Part shown: one piece after another, positions 17,805-27,206 of the stretch
Layout: every line of letters begins with the position of its first letter
Position numbering within the stretch: position 1 is the first letter of the stretch
Assembly: GCF_002104765.1 (NCBI RefSeq)
Contig: NZ_NCXM01000018.1
Span: forward strand, 62,001-126,000
Source of the DNA: Mycolicibacterium vulneris
GTDB lineage: Bacteria > Actinomycetota > Actinomycetes > Mycobacteriales > Mycobacteriaceae
Direction of reading: 5' to 3'
Length of the DNA: 64,000 nt
Position numbers and translations under genes: made by a program
The notes under the pieces: model-generated
The model's database searches: none
The model's input: the letters and a program-made list of their open reading frames with translations, nothing else
What the model was told of the DNA's origin: nothing

Positions 17805-19214
17805 TCACGCCGGCGCCATCGCGGCCTCGATGACCGTCAGCTTCTCGGAAAGCCCTCCGGCCCTGCGGATTTCGATGAAGTCGGCGACCATGGCCTCGGA
17901 AACCTCGTGCGGATCCTCGAGCGTGGCCCCGTCGGAGAGCACCGAGATGTTGAGCTGATCGACATAACTCCACACGGTGATGTTGAGGCCGCTGCCGGCG
18001 GTCAACGGGCCCACCGAATAGATCTCGGTGACCAGCGCGCCGCCCACCCGGCCGCGTTCCCGGGGGCCGGGCACATTGGAGATGTTGAGGTTGAGGATCT
18101 TGTTGTGTCCGTCGCGCCCGGACGCCCACCGGAAGAAGGCCTGCGTGGGCGCGGGTGGCATGTAGGCCGCCCAGCGACTGACCAGCTCCGGCCCCATCAG
18201 CTGGTTGCTTTCCTTGGCGGCGATGGCGTTCTCGTGGCTGCACCGCACCCGCTCCAGCGGATCGTCGGAATCGGTCGGCAGGCCCACCAGCACACCGGTG
18301 AAGCGATTGCCGGAGATCCGTTCGGGCGAGAAGTCGAAACTCATCGGCACCGACGCCAGCAGCGGGACGGCCTTGCCGTCGTACCGCAACAGCAGGGTGC
18401 GCAGCGCGCCGGACGCCATGGCCAGCACCATGTCGTTGATCGTGGCCCCGAGCCGCTTGCCGGTCTCCTTGACGTCGGCCAGCGCCAGTGTGGCGGTGGC
18501 GAACCGCCGTTCCGCGGTGATCTTGTGATTCATGAAGGTCGGCGGCGGCTCGAACGGCCGCGTCAGCTCCGGGGAGAGTTTGCGCGCGCTGCGGCGCACC
18601 CGGCCCAGCCCCTGGGCGGTGTAGCGGATGGTGCGCGGCAGGCCCCCGACATGACGCATGTGGTCGGCGATTGCCGACGCCATCAGCTGGCGCGCGGTGG
18701 GGGGCGGGTCGCAGACGTACGGTCCCTCCTCCGGGCCCGGCTGCAAGTCCATGCCCCGGGCCATCAGGTTCGCCGAGGCCACACCGTCGGCCAGGGCGTG
18801 GTGAATTTTGCCGACGACCGCAATCCGGTTGTTGGCCAGGCCGTCGATGAAGTACATCTCCCACAGCGGCCGGCTGCGATCGAGCGGCGTGCTGGCGATT
18901 TGCCCGATGGCCTCGTCCAGTTCGCGGCGGCCGCCGGGCGGCGACACCCGCCAGGGGCGGATGTGATAGTTCAGGTCGAGTTCGCAGTTCTCCCGCCACA
19001 TCGGGTGATGGAAACTGAACGGCACCTCGACGAGCTGGTAGCAGAACGGATCGAGCTTGTTCAGCCGCCCGGCGATGACTTCGCGAAACGCGTCGACGTC
19101 CAGCGATCGGCGATCGGCGTCGAGCTCGATGACGGCCGCTTTGATGGTGTGCATGTGCACGTTCGGCGCTTCGCTGTACAGCAGTACAGAGTCCCACCCG
19201 CTAAGCCTCTTCAC
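17805..19214 (-). CDS. WS/DGAT acyltransferase (Rv0221-like)
   Basis: 469 residues, the typical length. The catalytic motif HHALADG lies at residues 138-144, and the C-terminal domain has NISNVPGPRERG. Family members make triacylglycerol or wax esters from acyl-CoA. The neighbouring lipC and lipW esterase genes suggest a storage-lipid setting. Start ATG at 19214. Same strand as lipC, 44 bases downstream, so possibly co-transcribed. Confidence 0.92.
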   Translation of the reverse strand: MKRLSGWDSVLLYSEAPNVHMHTIKAAVIELDADRRSLDVDAFREVIAGRLNKLDPFCYQLVEVPFSFHHPMWRENCELDLNYHIRPWRVSPPGGRRELDEAIGQIASTPLDRSRPLWEMYFIDGLANNRIAVVGKIHHALADGVASANLMARGMDLQPGPEEGPYVCDPPPTARQLMASAIADHMRHVGGLPRTIRYTAQGLGRVRRSARKLSPELTRPFEPPPTFMNHKITAERRFATATLALADVKETGKRLGATINDMVLAMASGALRTLLLRYDGKAVPLLASVPMSFDFSPERISGNRFTGVLVGLPTDSDDPLERVRCSHENAIAAKESNQLMGPELVSRWAAYMPPAPTQAFFRWASGRDGHNKILNLNISNVPGPRERGRVGGALVTEIYSVGPLTAGSGLNITVWSYVDQLNISVLSDGATLEDPHEVSEAMVADFIEIRRAGGLSEKLTVIEAAMAPA

Positions 19215-19258
19215 CGCTGCCCCTTACCCATAGAGGGACCATACTCAGCGGTGGCGGT

Positions 19259-20464
19259 TCAGATAACCTCTTTTGCCCCGACGCGTGTCTTGGTGCGGTA
19301 GATCTGGTTGAGGAACAGCGAAGCGACGTGCGCGGCGGCGCCGGCTCGCTCGCCGTCGATGAGGTCGTACCCGTGGCCGGCGCCGGGGAATTCGAGGTAG
19401 CCGACCATCGAATGCGACACCGCCCGCAGCCGCTCGACGAAGCTGCGCGCCTGTTCGATGGGGATGACGCTGTCCTTGCTGCCGTGAATGACCAGGAAGG
19501 GCGGCGCGTTGCGGTGCACACGCGCGATCGGGGATGCATCGTGGAAGATCTCGGGGCGACGGGCGATCGACTTCTTCACCACGACCCGCTCCAGGAACTC
19601 GACGAACCGTTCGCGCTCCGGCGTCGAGCGGTCCTCCCAGTCGTAGCGGCCGTAGATCCCGACGACCGCGTCCACCGAGGTGTCCGCGCCCTCGGGCAGC
19701 TTCGTCTCGAACTGCGGGTCGTCGGGCGTCAGCCCGGCCAGCGCGCACAGGTGGCCGCCGGCCGAACAGCCCGCTATCGCAACGAAATTGCGGTCGCCGC
19801 CGAACTTGTCGACGTTGGCACGTGCCCAGGCGATGGCGGTCTTGACGTCGATGATGTGACGCGGCCAGCGGTGGTGCGGCGAGACGCGGTAGTTGACTGC
19901 CAGGCACACCCAGCCCTGTTCGGCGAGCCGGGACATCAGCGCCGACCCCTGGCCCATGCACTTGCCGTGCACCCAGGCGCCGCCCGGCAGGAAGATCAGG
20001 ACCGGCGCGGGCTGCGCGGGCAGGTCTTTGCGCCGCCAGACGTCGAGCACCTGATCGGGGTGGTCGCCGTAGTGGACGGCGCGGCGGTAGAGGTAGCGGC
20101 GCTGGCGCAGGCCGTCCCAGATCGGCGGTGTCTTCTCGGCGACCGGCCAGTCCATCTCGAGGTCCGCGGCCGCCACGACGCCGCGCAACGCGGCGAGGGA
20201 GACCTGCTTGGTGCTCTCCCGGTCGCGGCGCCGGACGTCGTTGATCCCGGGCGTGAACCAGTCCTTGGTCACCGCGGAGATCGCCTCCGGGGCGTGCCGG
20301 GCGCCCCACACGCCCATGGCGGTCAAACCGCCCAGGGGCTCAAGGTGCTTGCCGACCACGGGCAGCGAAGCCCCGGCCACACTCAACGCCAGCGCATAGT
20401 CACCGGGGCGGGCCCGCAGCAACCATTTCACGCAATCGGTAATGCCCGGTCCACTCGCCGTCAT
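19259..20464 (-). CDS. lipC: Carboxylesterase/lipase
   Basis: 401 residues from ATG 20464 (a longer frame opens to 20497; LipC of H37Rv is 403 residues). Hormone-sensitive-lipase-like core: the oxyanion segment is FLPGGAWVHG (PGG in place of HGG) and the nucleophile elbow GCSAGG, with HGSKDSVIP and GAGHGYDL as likely acid and histidine sites. In M. tuberculosis LipC is a surface-associated esterase (recalled). No signal peptide is obvious. An AT-rich 130-base region lies upstream. Confidence 0.9.
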   Translation of the reverse strand: MTASGPGITDCVKWLLRARPGDYALALSVAGASLPVVGKHLEPLGGLTAMGVWGARHAPEAISAVTKDWFTPGINDVRRRDRESTKQVSLAALRGVVAAADLEMDWPVAEKTPPIWDGLRQRRYLYRRAVHYGDHPDQVLDVWRRKDLPAQPAPVLIFLPGGAWVHGKCMGQGSALMSRLAEQGWVCLAVNYRVSPHHRWPRHIIDVKTAIAWARANVDKFGGDRNFVAIAGCSAGGHLCALAGLTPDDPQFETKLPEGADTSVDAVVGIYGRYDWEDRSTPERERFVEFLERVVVKKSIARRPEIFHDASPIARVHRNAPPFLVIHGSKDSVIPIEQARSFVERLRAVSHSMVGYLEFPGAGHGYDLIDGERAGAAAHVASLFLNQIYRTKTRVGAKEVI

Positions 20465-20632
20465 GAACCGGACTGTACCCCTCGCAACGATTCGCAAACT
20501 GACGTTTCCGCAGAACGGGCGGGCGTGGCGAATACGCTTTGCCCAGACCGCTCGCTGAGTTCAGTATTTACGCTGTTTGAACTGATTTTGCCGGTTCGTT
20601 GAGGTTGGTGAATTTTGCTGTGGACGACACGC

Positions 20633-21298
20633 TTACCTGGCCGTCAGGTCGGCGATCACCCGGCCGCCGACGAGGCTGACGCTGGTCAGCGTCAGCCCCA
20701 CCTGCGCGGCCAGCGCGGCGGCACTGTCCACCCCGACGGATGCCCAGCGAAACCAGGGCCCGACCTCGCCGGCCGCCTCCAGCCGCACCCATCGCGAACA
20801 GATTCCGATGGCCTCGGCCTCGAATTCGGCGACGCAACGGCCACCGCGGGCCAGTAGTTCGAAGGCGCGCCCCAGAATTCGGCGCGGGTCCCCGCCGAGC
20901 CCGACATTGCCGTCGACCAGCAGAACCGTCTGCCACCGGCCCGTACCCGGCAGCGGCTCGAACACGTCGCCCAGCAGAGCCGGCGCACCGCCGCGGCCCG
21001 CCAGCTGGATTGCGGTGGCGGACCGGTCGATGCCGAGGGCGGGGATGCCGCGCTGAATCAGCCTGGCCACCAACCGGCCCGGCCCGCAGCCCAGCTCGAT
21101 TGTCGGCCCGGTGCACATCTGCGTGACGGCTTCGTCGAAGACTTCGTCGAAGGCTTGGTCGCAAGGGGGGCCAGATCCATCACCGGGACATCGCACACCC
21201 AACCATCGGTGCGCCGGCAGTGGCCGTAGTTCGCCGTCCTCATGACGAATCCAACATCGCTCCCCGCCGAGTGCCCGATCGTAAAGTTGCCCAAGCAT
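20633..21298 (-). CDS. SAM-dependent methyltransferase
   Basis: 221 residues from ATG 21298, behind GAGGACG. Motif I is TIELGCGPGRLVARL, followed by LGIDRSATAI and the acidic LLVDGNVGLGGDP. It is a class I methyltransferase with an Arg-rich frame upstream that I exclude. In other actinobacteria, similar genes sit beside a sulfite-oxidase-like molybdoenzyme and a glycosyltransferase. Neither is present here, so its partners may be lost. A short stretch (WLGVRCPGDGSGPP) departs from what I expect of the family and may reflect an old indel. Substrate unknown. Confidence 0.75.
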   Translation of the reverse strand: MLGQLYDRALGGERCWIRHEDGELRPLPAHRWLGVRCPGDGSGPPCDQAFDEVFDEAVTQMCTGPTIELGCGPGRLVARLIQRGIPALGIDRSATAIQLAGRGGAPALLGDVFEPLPGTGRWQTVLLVDGNVGLGGDPRRILGRAFELLARGGRCVAEFEAEAIGICSRWVRLEAAGEVGPWFRWASVGVDSAAALAAQVGLTLTSVSLVGGRVIADLTAR

Positions 21299-21584
21299 TC
21301 CACGTCCTCGCGTCCTGGCCGATCGGGCGGCGCGGCGGCGCTCGGTCCCGTGCGGGACGTTGCGGCGACGTACCGGCAAAACCCAACAAGCTGACGGCAA
21401 GCCCGTGCGCCAGCATTGCTCCGATACCCCGATCGCGGATTGGCTAATCCATTTGGCTTTCTAGGTCCTCCCTGCGGCTACGGTGCAGCGCGCGGCATGG
21501 TTCACCAGCCGGCGGTGGCCCGACCTGTGTGTCACCGTCGCCGGGGGCAGGATGTGCCCGAATTCTGGTTATCGGCAGGGCATT

Positions 21585-22412
21585 TCAGCCGAACAAGAAC
21601 GCCTCCAGCAGCTGGTTCACCCGCGCGGGATCCTCCAGCGCCGCGAGGTGCGCTACCCCGTCCAGCACGGTGAAGGACGAGCCTCGAATCGAGTCGGCCA
21701 TCACGCGGGTTTCGGCCACCGGAAATGTGGCGTCTTCCGCGCCGGCGACGACCAGCACCGGGGACGTGACCCGGGCCAGCAGCGCGCGCTGGTCCGGGCG
21801 CGCCGAAACGACGCTGCGCACCGCCCAGCGGACCGAATCGGTAGTCACCGACTGCACGTTGGCCCGCACGGTGTCGACCACGTCCGGGCGGGTGCGCAAC
21901 GTCGTCGGCCCCAGGAAAGCACGGATGGCCGACCATGTCAGCGGCGGCCGGATCCCACCCAGCGCCGTCGCCAACCACACCAGGGCCGCATACTGGATCT
22001 TCTGTGCGACACCGGCTTTCGAGGCCGTGCAATTCATCAGCACCGCACGGTTGAGCCGATCGGGATAGAGCGCGGCGAAGGTGCCGCCGATCATCCCGCC
22101 CCACGAATTGCCGACGAAGTGGGCCCGGTCGATATCGAGGCCGTCCAGCAGGTCGACAACGCACCGCGCGCAGTCGGTGAAAGTGAACATCGCCCGCAGC
22201 GGCGCGCTGCCGCCATGGCCGGGCGGGTCGATGAGCACCAGGCGATGGGTGTCGCCGAAGTGCGCGGCCTGGCCGGCCCACAGGTCGCCCGTCATCAACA
22301 GGCTGGGCCACATCAGGATGGCGGGCCCGGTACCCGCACTCACCTGAACCCGAATCGTCCCGAGGGCCGTATCGACCGACCGCGAATCCAGCCGGGAGTT
22401 GTTGGCGGTCAT
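21585..22412 (-). CDS. Alpha/beta hydrolase
   Basis: 275 residues from ATG 22412 with a strong AGGAGG site. Triad candidates: Ser in GNSWGG, Asp in GAEDATFP and His in DGVAHLAALEDP. The oxyanion region is LMWPSLLMTG, in which the common HG is replaced by WP. It resembles 3-oxoadipate enol-lactonase/meta-cleavage hydrolases in general shape. Divergent from lipW, 80 bases apart. Function not assigned. Confidence 0.85.
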   Translation of the reverse strand: MTANNSRLDSRSVDTALGTIRVQVSAGTGPAILMWPSLLMTGDLWAGQAAHFGDTHRLVLIDPPGHGGSAPLRAMFTFTDCARCVVDLLDGLDIDRAHFVGNSWGGMIGGTFAALYPDRLNRAVLMNCTASKAGVAQKIQYAALVWLATALGGIRPPLTWSAIRAFLGPTTLRTRPDVVDTVRANVQSVTTDSVRWAVRSVVSARPDQRALLARVTSPVLVVAGAEDATFPVAETRVMADSIRGSSFTVLDGVAHLAALEDPARVNQLLEAFLFG

Positions 22413-22492
22413 GCTGCCTCCTGACGTCGTACCGCGCACGGCAGATCACACATCGCCGTCCCTTGATTTTCCGCGTCGGTGATACTTGTCCG

Positions 22493-23392
22493 GTGACGAA
22501 CAACGATGTTCATCCTGACCTGCAGCGATTTGCCCGCTTCGCCCCGCGCCGGCTCGTCGGCCCCCGGACCCTGCCGCTCATGCGGGCGGGGATCGCATGG
22601 CGGGGGCGCCTCGGCAAGTCCGTCGCCGACGTCGAGGCGATCACGCTCGATTCTGGTGCGGGCGTTCGGTTGTTCCGTCCCGCCGGGGCCACCGCGACCA
22701 CGCCCGCGCTGCTGTGGATCCACGGCGGCGGATACGTTATCGGCACCGCCCAGCAGGACGACCAGCTGTGCAGCGGGTTCAGCAGGCGGCTGGGCATGAC
22801 CGTCGCGTCGGTGGAATACCGCCTGGCGCCCGAACATCCGTATCCCACACCGCTGGAGGACTGCTATTCGGCGCTGACGTGGTTGGCCGGGCTGCCCTCG
22901 GTGGACCGCTACCGCATCGCGATCGGCGGCGCCAGCGCCGGCGGCGGCTTGGCGGCAGCCCTGGCCCTGCTCGCCCGCGACCGCGCCGAGGTGAGCCCGG
23001 CGTTCCAGCTGCTGACCTATCCCATGCTGGACGACCGCAGTTCGGCCACCCCGCCGAGCTCGAATTACCGGCTGTGGGACAACCGCAGCAACAGGTTCGG
23101 CTGGGCGGCGTATCTGGGCAACGCCGACCCGCAGGTCGCCGTCCCCGGGCGCCGCGACGACCTCAGCGGATTGCCGCCGGCCTGGATCGGTGTGGGCACG
23201 CACGACCTGTTCCACGACGAAGACCTGGCCTACGCCGAACGCCTTCGCGCCGCCGGGGTGCCGTGCCAGGTCGAAACCATTTCGGGCGCCTTCCACGGCT
23301 TCGACCTGGTGTTGCCGAAAGCCCAAGTGTCCCGGCGGTTTTTCGACAGCCAGTGCGACAGCCTGCGCGCGGCGCTGGCCCCGTCCGCTTGA
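22493..23392 (+). CDS. lipW: HSL-family esterase
   Basis: 299 residues, matching LipW (Rv0217c). The oxyanion motif is HGGGYVIG, the nucleophile elbow GGASAGGG, the acid THDLFHDED and the base histidine GAFHGFD. GTG start at 22493 (VTNNDVHPDL) was chosen by length and family N-terminus. It hydrolyses short to medium acyl esters. The gene ends 6 bases before the convergent amidohydrolase. Confidence 0.9.
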   Translation: MTNNDVHPDLQRFARFAPRRLVGPRTLPLMRAGIAWRGRLGKSVADVEAITLDSGAGVRLFRPAGATATTPALLWIHGGGYVIGTAQQDDQLCSGFSRRLGMTVASVEYRLAPEHPYPTPLEDCYSALTWLAGLPSVDRYRIAIGGASAGGGLAAALALLARDRAEVSPAFQLLTYPMLDDRSSATPPSSNYRLWDNRSNRFGWAAYLGNADPQVAVPGRRDDLSGLPPAWIGVGTHDLFHDEDLAYAERLRAAGVPCQVETISGAFHGFDLVLPKAQVSRRFFDSQCDSLRAALAPSA

Positions 23393-23398
23393 CGCGCC

Positions 23399-24712
23399 TC
23401 ACATCGCGAAGTACACCAGCTCACCGCCGATGACGGTGGCCGCGACCAGCCCCGCGTCCAGGGCGGCCAGTGCGATCGTGGGCGGCTCGTTCAGCACACA
23501 CAGGTCGCCCGGCTGCCCGATTTCCACGCTGCGCGGCCGGCCGGGCTGATCCGGCCGGCCCAGAAACATCGTCAAAGCCTCTCGCGCGGAGACACATTCG
23601 TGCGGGCCCAGCACGGCGCCCTGCGGCGTGGTGCGGTACACCGCGGCGCGCATCGCCGTCCACGGGTCGCCGTGGCCGAACGGCATGTCGGTGGACAGCG
23701 CGACGGGCACCGACGCGTCACGCAGGCAGGCGACGCGCCACAGCTGATCATGCTCGGCGGCGGGCACCTCGGCGAGGTACTGGTCGCCGCGCTCGGCCAC
23801 GAAGTTGGGCTGCGTCACCACCGTGATCCCGAGCTCAGCGAGGTCGGCCAGGTTGTCGTCGGGCACCACGGCGGCGTGCTCGATGCGGTCTCGCGGATGG
23901 CCGCCGGCCGCGCGCAGGGCCGCGATGGTCACCACCAGCTGGGCCGCTGTCACGCAGTGCACGGCGACGGGTCGCCCGCTGTCATGTTGGCGCGCAATCC
24001 ATTCCGTGAGGCCGTCGAGATCCAGGCGATCATCGTGCAGGATCTTCTTGCCCGGCGACAGGAAACACAGCCGCGGCCGGAACTCGCCGCGCTCGTGCGC
24101 CGTCGTCAGCGACTCCATGTCGCCGGCATCGAGATCGGGGGTTGCGTCGGTGACGCCGGTGACACCGGTCGCGGTGATCCGGCGGCTGAGTTCGGCCAGG
24201 TCGGTTTCGCGCCGCTGCAGCGCCAGCGACCAGCCGCGGTCGGCGCTGCGCAGCCGCCCGTCGGGATGTTCGGCCAGGCCGACCCGGCCCAGCGCCTCGG
24301 AATTCAGGATCCACAGCGCCCCACTGCGGTGCTGGATGCGCACCGGAACGTGCGGAACGATGGCGTCGAGGGCGCCCCGATCGAGTTCCCCCGCAACCGA
24401 ATCGTGGTATCCCACAGCGCGAATCCAGCCGTCGGGCCCCGGTGTGGCGTTCGCCAGCAATTGGGTGAGCTGCGACTGGGTGCTGACCCCGGGCGGGCCG
24501 ACGAAGAACGAATCCAGCGCCGAGGCCGCCGAGCGCAGGTGCACATGGTGGTCGTGCAGCCCGGGCAGCACGGCGCCGCCGCCCGCATACAGCACACCCT
24601 CCCCCGCCCGCGGCACCAGACCCTCGCCCGGAGGCGCCATCTCCTCGATCAGCGCGCCCACCCGGATGTCCGTCGTGGTGCCGTCCAGCAAGGTTGCCCG
24701 CTGAATCAGCAT
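23399..24712 (-). CDS. Amidohydrolase (YtcJ-like, amidohydrolase_3)
   Basis: 437 residues. Metal-site motifs include LPGLHDHHVH (HxH type), AVHCVTAAQ, RIEHAAVV and STDMPFGHGDPW. Starts ATG 24712, overlapping by a few bases the stop of the CoA-transferase gene upstream, so translation is coupled. It should cleave an amide or a related C-N/C-O bond in the cytosol; the substrate is not evident. I recall no counterpart here in H37Rv. Confidence 0.85.
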   Translation of the reverse strand: MLIQRATLLDGTTTDIRVGALIEEMAPPGEGLVPRAGEGVLYAGGGAVLPGLHDHHVHLRSAASALDSFFVGPPGVSTQSQLTQLLANATPGPDGWIRAVGYHDSVAGELDRGALDAIVPHVPVRIQHRSGALWILNSEALGRVGLAEHPDGRLRSADRGWSLALQRRETDLAELSRRITATGVTGVTDATPDLDAGDMESLTTAHERGEFRPRLCFLSPGKKILHDDRLDLDGLTEWIARQHDSGRPVAVHCVTAAQLVVTIAALRAAGGHPRDRIEHAAVVPDDNLADLAELGITVVTQPNFVAERGDQYLAEVPAAEHDQLWRVACLRDASVPVALSTDMPFGHGDPWTAMRAAVYRTTPQGAVLGPHECVSAREALTMFLGRPDQPGRPRSVEIGQPGDLCVLNEPPTIALAALDAGLVAATVIGGELVYFAM

Positions 24713-25911
24713 GACAGCACCCGTCTTTGGGCGACCAGGTAGCGCACCGCCTCGTTGTCGGCGCCAGGCCCAGACGCCGGATGCGGTGCGGGCGGGGCCG
24801 CCGGTGCCGACACCGGCGCCGGCGATGCCGACGGCTCGGCCGGCAGCGCCGCGTAGGTTGCGGCGACCCCGGCCATGGATACGCGGATCAACTCGCCGCC
24901 GCCGCGGCCCAGCGATTCGGCCACCGCCAGCGCGGCTTCCAGTCCGCTCAGCGGGTCGGCGATGGCGTCAGCGCAGAACACCGAACCCTCGGCGCTGGTG
25001 CCGACCAGGCCGCCGGCCACCGCGGTGTCGTCGCCGAAACCCGGCCGCAGGCCGTCATATCCGGTGATCTGCAACCAGATTCGGCCCGCGCGCGGCGCGA
25101 CGTCATCCGGCCCGAGCCCCCGACGCGCCAGCGCCGCCGGGCGCGAGCCCTCGATGACGATGTCACTGACCGCGAGCAGCTCACGCAATTCGTCGGCTTG
25201 GCCGTCGAAATCGAGCTGATAGCTGAGCTTTTCGCCGTTGACCCAGTCGAAGAAGGTCCGATGTCCGCCCCGGGTGCCGTCCGGGCGGCGTGGACTTTCG
25301 ACCTTGACGACGGTCGCGCCGGACCGGGCGAGCAGCCGCCCGCACAGCGGGCCCGCCCACATCGAGGACAGGTCGGCCACCACCAGACCCCGCGGCGCCC
25401 GCGGCGCTGCCCGCGATCCTTTCGCGCGTATCCGCGCCGGCCTGGGCGCGGCCTCGCCCAGGCCCGCCGCCGGAATGTCCAGCAGCCCCGCCCGGTCGAC
25501 GATCTCGGCCACCGGGCGGGCAGCCGCCCAGCGTTGCAGCTCCGGCCACGGGTCGGCGGCTATCTCGTCGGCGTGCAGCAGCGCCGGCACGGCGTCGAGG
25601 TCGTCGGCGCGCGAGAGGGTCAGCGCGCAGTCGCCATCGCGGGCGGCGAGCAGGCGGGTGGCACCGCCCGGCGACACCCGCCCGCCGCGGGTCAGCCCCA
25701 GCATGGCGGCCCGCCCCGTCAACAGGCTCGCCGCGTCGATCTCGATGCCCAGCCGGTCACCGGTGGCCGCGGCGACGTCGCGCGCGCGGGTCAGCACGTT
25801 GGCGCGGGAGAAGTCGGCGGGACCGTCGGGCAGGCCGGTCAAGTAGGCCAGCCCGCTGCTCCCCCACTCCTTGACCTGCTGGGACTCCCCCACTGACGAA
25901 ACCGAACTCAC
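24706..25911 (-). CDS. CaiB/BaiF family III CoA-transferase
   Basis: 401 residues from GTG 25911 (VSSVSSVGESQQVKEW). The core has GLVVADLSSMWAGPLCGRLLARSGATVVKVE with the family's catalytic-loop region, though the Asp usually used for the acyl-anhydride is not certain. DWVNGEKLSYQLDF and EGSRPAAL are also typical. It moves CoA between organic acids. Lies in a row with a MaoC-like protein upstream and an amidohydrolase downstream; together they look like a small catabolic unit (inference). Confidence 0.82.
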   Translation of the reverse strand: MSSVSSVGESQQVKEWGSSGLAYLTGLPDGPADFSRANVLTRARDVAAATGDRLGIEIDAASLLTGRAAMLGLTRGGRVSPGGATRLLAARDGDCALTLSRADDLDAVPALLHADEIAADPWPELQRWAAARPVAEIVDRAGLLDIPAAGLGEAAPRPARIRAKGSRAAPRAPRGLVVADLSSMWAGPLCGRLLARSGATVVKVESPRRPDGTRGGHRTFFDWVNGEKLSYQLDFDGQADELRELLAVSDIVIEGSRPAALARRGLGPDDVAPRAGRIWLQITGYDGLRPGFGDDTAVAGGLVGTSAEGSVFCADAIADPLSGLEAALAVAESLGRGGGELIRVSMAGVAATYAALPAEPSASPAPVSAPAAPPAPHPASGPGADNEAVRYLVAQRRVLSC

Positions 25912-25963
25912 GCCCCCATTGTGCGCGCGGCCCGCGGCGCCGCGGCGGGCGGCAAACCCGGGG

Positions 25964-26980
25964 TCAGAACTGCAGCGCGTGAAACCGCCAGTCCAGCACC
26001 GGGCGGTCGGGCTCACCGGCGGTGTCGCTGACCGCGTAAACCAGCGACCGCAGCCCCAACACGCCGCCGCGATCGGTCGGCTCGGCGGTTTCGATGTGCA
26101 GCTCGCTGTACAGGGTGTCGCCCTCGTGCACCGGCCCGGTGTGATCACAGGATTGCCAGTTCAGGACCGTCACCAGATTCGGCAGCAGCCTGCTCGCCTG
26201 CGCGAGCGCCAGCCCGATGGTATGCCCGCCGTACACCAGCCGGCGCCCGCCGACCCTCGAATCATGATGCGTGGCAGCAATATTCAAGGTCAGCCGGGCC
26301 AGTTCGGGAGCGCTGCTGACCACGTCGGCGGTGCTGCGCAACGCCGAGCCGGCCAGCCCGGCGCCGAAGTGCGGACCGGGCACCTTCTCGCGGAACACCG
26401 CGCCGTCCCACTGCGCGGTCGGGTCGTGGGCTGGGCCGGGCACGTCGATGCCGATTGCGGACAGATCGTCGTGCGGCGCGTTGTCCGGCGCGAAATCCGG
26501 GCTGGCGGGCAGCATCCCGCACCGGTAGAAGTCGAGCACCAGCTGATCGGCCTGGTCGATCGTGATCATCCGCAGCGCCGCCAACCCGGTCGGCGCCCGG
26601 CCCGGCTTGGGCGAATTCGCCCGCAGCCCAACCACTTCGGTGCGGGTATAGAGCGAATCGCCGATGACCGGGAACCGGTGGAACACCAGGCCGCGATAGA
26701 ACAGGTTGGCCTTGACCCGCTGGGTCACCAGCGTCGACTGCCCGATCGCCACGTCGCACACCAGCCCCGGATGCGCCAGCGGCGCGGGCAGACCCGTCAC
26801 CGCCCCGCACAGATCTGCGTCCAGCGCCAGACGCAGCCGGTCCCCCACGATCGCCTGGTGCGCGCCCGCCAACCCGGACGACAACGTCATCGAGGGAGCC
26901 CAGTCGAACACCTGTCCCACCGCGAGGTCGTCGAAGTACGGCCCGCCCTCGCGAATCCCCGCGTACCCGTCACTAGTCAC
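25964..26980 (-). CDS. MaoC-like double-hotdog protein (Rv0216-like)
   Basis: 338 residues from GTG 26980 (VTSDGYAGIREGGPYFDDL), fitting Rv0216 (337). It has two hotdog repeats of the hydratase type. The second carries NIAATHHDSRVGGRRLVYGGHT. I recall that the Rv0216 crystal structure shows a double hotdog, with no demonstrated activity. The long open frame upstream (to 27301) is only repeat DNA. Divergent from fadE3; the gap is filled by repeat locus B. Probably first gene of an operon with the CoA-transferase (52-base gap). Confidence 0.88.
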   Translation of the reverse strand: MTSDGYAGIREGGPYFDDLAVGQVFDWAPSMTLSSGLAGAHQAIVGDRLRLALDADLCGAVTGLPAPLAHPGLVCDVAIGQSTLVTQRVKANLFYRGLVFHRFPVIGDSLYTRTEVVGLRANSPKPGRAPTGLAALRMITIDQADQLVLDFYRCGMLPASPDFAPDNAPHDDLSAIGIDVPGPAHDPTAQWDGAVFREKVPGPHFGAGLAGSALRSTADVVSSAPELARLTLNIAATHHDSRVGGRRLVYGGHTIGLALAQASRLLPNLVTVLNWQSCDHTGPVHEGDTLYSELHIETAEPTDRGGVLGLRSLVYAVSDTAGEPDRPVLDWRFHALQF

Positions 26981-27022
26981 AACGACCCATGCTGGCAGGC
27001 TGTGGAATCGACGGTCAACTTC

Positions 27023-27190
27023 GTGATGATCGCGAGCGCGGCGGAGCCGGGCGAAGCGGGTCGCCACCATCAGGGCTTCGTGGCGATCGCGAGCGCGGCG
27101 AAACCGGGCGAAGCGGGTCGCCACCATCAGGGCTTCGTGGCGATCGCGAGCGCGGCGAAGCCGGGCGAAGCGGGTCGCCACCATCAGGGC
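27023..27190. repeat. REP/MIRU-like tandem repeat, locus B
   Basis: Three tandem copies of a 57-base unit begin at 27023, 27080 and 27137; the third stops after 54 bases. Each unit has GTGGCGATCGCGAGCGCGGC near its left end and GCGGGTCGCCACCATCAGGG near its right, so GTGGCGA pairs with TCGCCAC. 57 bases is 19 codons, so spurious frames read GFVAIASAAKPGEAGRHHQ repeatedly. The array sits between divergent gene starts and ends 16 bases before the fadE3 start. Confidence 0.85.
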
Positions 27191-27206
27191 TGGAAGGTGA
27201 TCACAA

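Noticed and set aside
20558..20583. AGTTCA ... TGAACT inverted repeat upstream of lipC
   Set aside because: Six-base arms with a 14-base spacer are within chance for an AT-rich gap; no second site supports it.
27009..27206. Peptide repeats GFVAIASAAKPGEAGRHHQ and similar in frames upstream of fadE3 and the MaoC-like gene
   Set aside because: They arise because the 57-bp DNA repeat is a multiple of three. No start or ribosome site precedes them, and the arms are DNA palindromes.
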